DNA from: Wenzhouxiangella sp.
Lineage (GTDB): Bacteria; Pseudomonadota; Gammaproteobacteria; Xanthomonadales; Wenzhouxiangellaceae
Length of the DNA: 7,518 bases
Direction: 5' to 3'
Assembly: GCA_007119095.1 (NCBI GenBank)
Contig: SKQI01000124.1
Location: 1 to 7,518 of the forward strand
Shown here: piece after piece, positions 5,944 through 7,518 of the stretch
Position numbering within the stretch: the stretch's first letter is position 1
How the letters are laid out: each line of letters begins with the position of its first letter
Translations under genes and position numbers: made by a program
Notes under the pieces: model-generated
What the model saw: the letters and a program-made list of their open reading frames with translations, nothing else
The model's database searches: none
Told to the model about the DNA's origin: nothing

Positions 5944-6037
5944 TCAAACCCGGCTACCGTAACGAGACTGGATTTGCGGGCTCGCTATGCTATCTTATGC
6001 GGTTCGCCTTTCAAGGCACTTGAGTACTGGGGGCTTG

Positions 6038-6322
6038 ATGGAACTGGCGGGAATGCTCGGGGATAGGACATTGACGAAGAACAACAAGAACTCAGAAACC
6101 TGTTTGCATCAATTTGTTTGCCAGGTGACCCGACAATATCTTGATGATATGGGCACAACGCCGCCGGACAATCTCCATGCCGTCATCACCGGCGAGGTCG
6201 AAAAGGCGTTGATCAGTACCGTGCTCGACTATACCGGGAACAACCAATCGCGAGCGGCCGAAATTCTCGGCATGACTCGCACCACCCTGCGCAGCCGCAT
6301 ACGACGTTTCCAGCTCGACTAA
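6038..6322 (+). CDS. fis: Fis family nucleoid-associated DNA-binding protein
   Basis: The C-terminal part matches Fis throughout: a helix with L-H-A-V-I-T-G-E-V-E-K-A-L, then L-D-Y-T-G-N-N-Q-S-R-A-A-E-I-L-G-M-T-R-T-T-L, the helix-turn-helix, ending R-S-R-I-R-R-F-Q-L-D. Fis is a homodimer that bends DNA and controls rRNA and many growth-linked promoters. Compared with E. coli Fis, DNA-contact N84 is Thr and K90 is Ser, while R85, T87 and R89 are kept. Lys residues of the last helix are replaced by Arg. The start is uncertain: ATG 6038 (94 residues) has GGGGG 4 bases upstream and gives a normal Fis length, ATG 6053 (89) and TTG 6071 (83) are possible, and ATG 5987 (111) is less likely. purH follows after 19 bases, the usual neighbour, while the usual upstream dusB is missing. 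Confidence 0.9.
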   Translation: MELAGMLGDRTLTKNNKNSETCLHQFVCQVTRQYLDDMGTTPPDNLHAVITGEVEKALISTVLDYTGNNQSRAAEILGMTRTTLRSRIRRFQLD

Positions 6323-6341
6323 TTGCCAACAAGGCCTTCGC

Positions 6342-7518
6342 ATGAACAAGCAAACCGATAACGCCCGGTTGGCGTTGCTGAGCGTTTCCGACAAAACCGG
6401 CATCGTTGAGCTGGGCCAGGCCCTGCTCAGCCAGGGCTGGACGATCCTGTCAACCGGCGGTACCGCCGCGACCCTGCGCGAGGCCGGGCTGGCCGTTACC
6501 GACGTATCCGAGCACACCGGCTTTCCCGAAATCATGGGCGGGCGGGTCAAGACCCTGCACCCCAACATTCATGGCGGCATCCTGGCACGTCGCGGTCGCG
6601 ATGAAGCCGTGCTTGCCGATCACGGCATTGCCGCCATCGACCTGGTGGTGGTTAATCTATATCCGTTCAGCCAGACCATCTCCCGCCCGGACTGCCGGCT
6701 GGATGAGGCCATCGAACAGATCGACATCGGTGGCCCGGCGATGGTCCGAGCAGCGGCCAAGAACCACGCCGCGGTGACCATCGTTTGCGACCCGGTCGAT
6801 TATCCCTCCCTGATCGAGCAGCTGCCGGACCTACCCACGGCCGAACAACGCCGGGCGTTGGCGGTCAAGGCGTTCGCGCATACCGCCGCCTACGACGGGC
6901 AGGTCAGTCAGTACCTGGCCGGCACGCTCTCGGACGAGCCGCTGCCGGCGGTGATCAACATCAACCTGGACCGGGTGGAATCCTTGCGCTACGGCGAAAA
7001 CCCGCACCAGGGTGCTGGCCTGTACCGGCAGCGCAACCAGCCGGCCGCCGGCCTGGCGGGCGCGCGCCTGGTCCAGGGCAAGCCGCTGTCGTACAACAAT
7101 CTGCTCGATGCCGATGCCGCGCTCACCGGCATTCGCCTGCTTGGCGATGAACCTGGATGCGTGATCATCAAGCACAGCAACCCCTGTGGCGCGGCCACCG
7201 GGGGAGACCTGACCGAAGCCTGGCACAAGGCCCTGGCCTGCGATCCGACATCGGCCTTCGGCGGCATCGTCGCCTTCAACGGCGAAATTGATGCTGACCT
7301 GGCCAAGACCCTGACCGGTCGCTTCCTGGAAGTGATCGTCGCCACCGGGGTCAGCGCGGAAGCACAAGCACTGCTCGCGTCCAAGCCTAACCTGCGCGTG
7401 TTGGTGCCGGCACCGGCCGGTGGCAACGCCTTGTCGGTGCGCGCCATCGACGGCGGCTGGCTGGTGCAGCAAGCCGACGACATGGCCAGCATCGAGGCCG
7501 AATTCAAGGTCGTTACCC
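6342..7518 (+). CDS. purH: Bifunctional AICAR transformylase / IMP cyclohydrolase, 3' truncated by the window
   Basis: I translated this frame by hand from ATG 6342 to the window end and found it open for 392 codons; about 135-140 C-terminal residues are missing compared with E. coli PurH (529). PurH performs the last two steps of IMP synthesis in the cytoplasm. The N-terminal IMP cyclohydrolase domain (about 1-195) shows L-L-S-V-S-D-K-T-G, L-S-T-G-G-T-A, G-R-V-K-T-L-H-P, N-L-Y-P-F and I-D-I-G-G-P-A-M-V-R-A-A-A-K-N-H. The AICAR transformylase domain follows with R-Y-G-E-N-P-H-Q, L-S-Y-N-N-L-L-D-A-D, the catalytic Lys-His pair K277-H278 in K-H-S-N-P-C-G, and D-P-T-S-A-F-G-G-I-V-A-F-N. AAGG lies 7 bases before the ATG. 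It follows fis by 19 bases, as in many gammaproteobacteria, where purD often comes next. No frameshift is seen. Confidence 0.97.
   Translation, partial: MNKQTDNARLALLSVSDKTGIVELGQALLSQGWTILSTGGTAATLREAGLAVTDVSEHTGFPEIMGGRVKTLHPNIHGGILARRGRDEAVLADHGIAAIDLVVVNLYPFSQTISRPDCRLDEAIEQIDIGGPAMVRAAAKNHAAVTIVCDPVDYPSLIEQLPDLPTAEQRRALAVKAFAHTAAYDGQVSQYLAGTLSDEPLPAVININLDRVESLRYGENPHQGAGLYRQRNQPAAGLAGARLVQGKPLSYNNLLDADAALTGIRLLGDEPGCVIIKHSNPCGAATGGDLTEAWHKALACDPTSAFGGIVAFNGEIDADLAKTLTGRFLEVIVATGVSAEAQALLASKPNLRVLVPAPAGGNALSVRAIDGGWLVQQADDMASIEAEFKVVT

Noticed and set aside
6011..6023. Small inverted repeat TCAAG-GCA-CTTGA upstream of fis
   Set aside because: Five-base arms are common by chance and no promoter geometry could be fitted to it convincingly.
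5944..6037. Possible fis promoter with TTGCGG and TATGCG elements
   Set aside because: The elements match the consensus poorly and several alternatives fit equally well, so no promoter was annotated.
6831..7472. Minus-strand 213-codon open frame within purH
   Set aside because: The plus-strand frame carries unbroken PurH motifs through this region, so this is a shadow frame.

Overview
This is a GC-rich chromosomal housekeeping segment from a gammaproteobacterium. The assignment rests on the order zinc-ribbon/DUF3426 gene, fis, purH, on a pyrE lying close to an exonuclease III/Crc-type gene, and on a secreted protein with a C..GSRIPRR.C motif that I associate with Lysobacterales-like bacteria. 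That last point is recollection, so I do not claim a genus. I see no mobile element, CRISPR array, tRNA or rRNA, and no sign of recent transfer.

Layout. (1) Bases about 100-840 (+) encode an outer-membrane-type lipoprotein whose C-terminal half looks like a Spy/CpxP (LTxxQ) domain. It converges, with a 3-base gap, on (2) a minus-strand pair: xth/exoA (3001 to 2228) followed by an AmpG-type muropeptide permease (2244 to 844), which overlap by 17 bases. (3) A 145-base divergent intergenic region (3002-3146) carries a perfect 20-bp palindrome just upstream of (4) a small secreted protein with two cysteines (3147-3617). (5) A 323-base gap without a convincing gene holds a very strong stem-loop and then the pyrE promoter region. 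(6) pyrE (3941-4582), a DUF4124 coiled-coil protein (4592-5206) and a zinc-ribbon/DUF3426 membrane protein (5212-5943) are tightly spaced and probably co-transcribed. (7) A divergent fis (about 6038-6322) is followed 19 bases later by purH (6342 to the window end, 3' truncated).

How the genes work together. pyrE and purH supply pyrimidine and purine nucleotides respectively. Fis is a nucleoid protein that normally couples such biosynthesis to growth rate. The xth-ampG pair joins base-excision repair to cell-wall recycling, possibly only through shared transcription. Three or four proteins act in the envelope: the Spy-like lipoprotein, AmpG, the DUF4124 protein and the DUF3426 protein.

Nothing here is clearly a new multi-gene system. 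The points most worth following are the 20-bp palindrome at 3108-3127, the Crc-like nuclease that keeps all its catalytic residues, the possibly leaderless pyrE, the substitutions in the Fis recognition helix, and the uncharacterised two-cysteine secreted protein.
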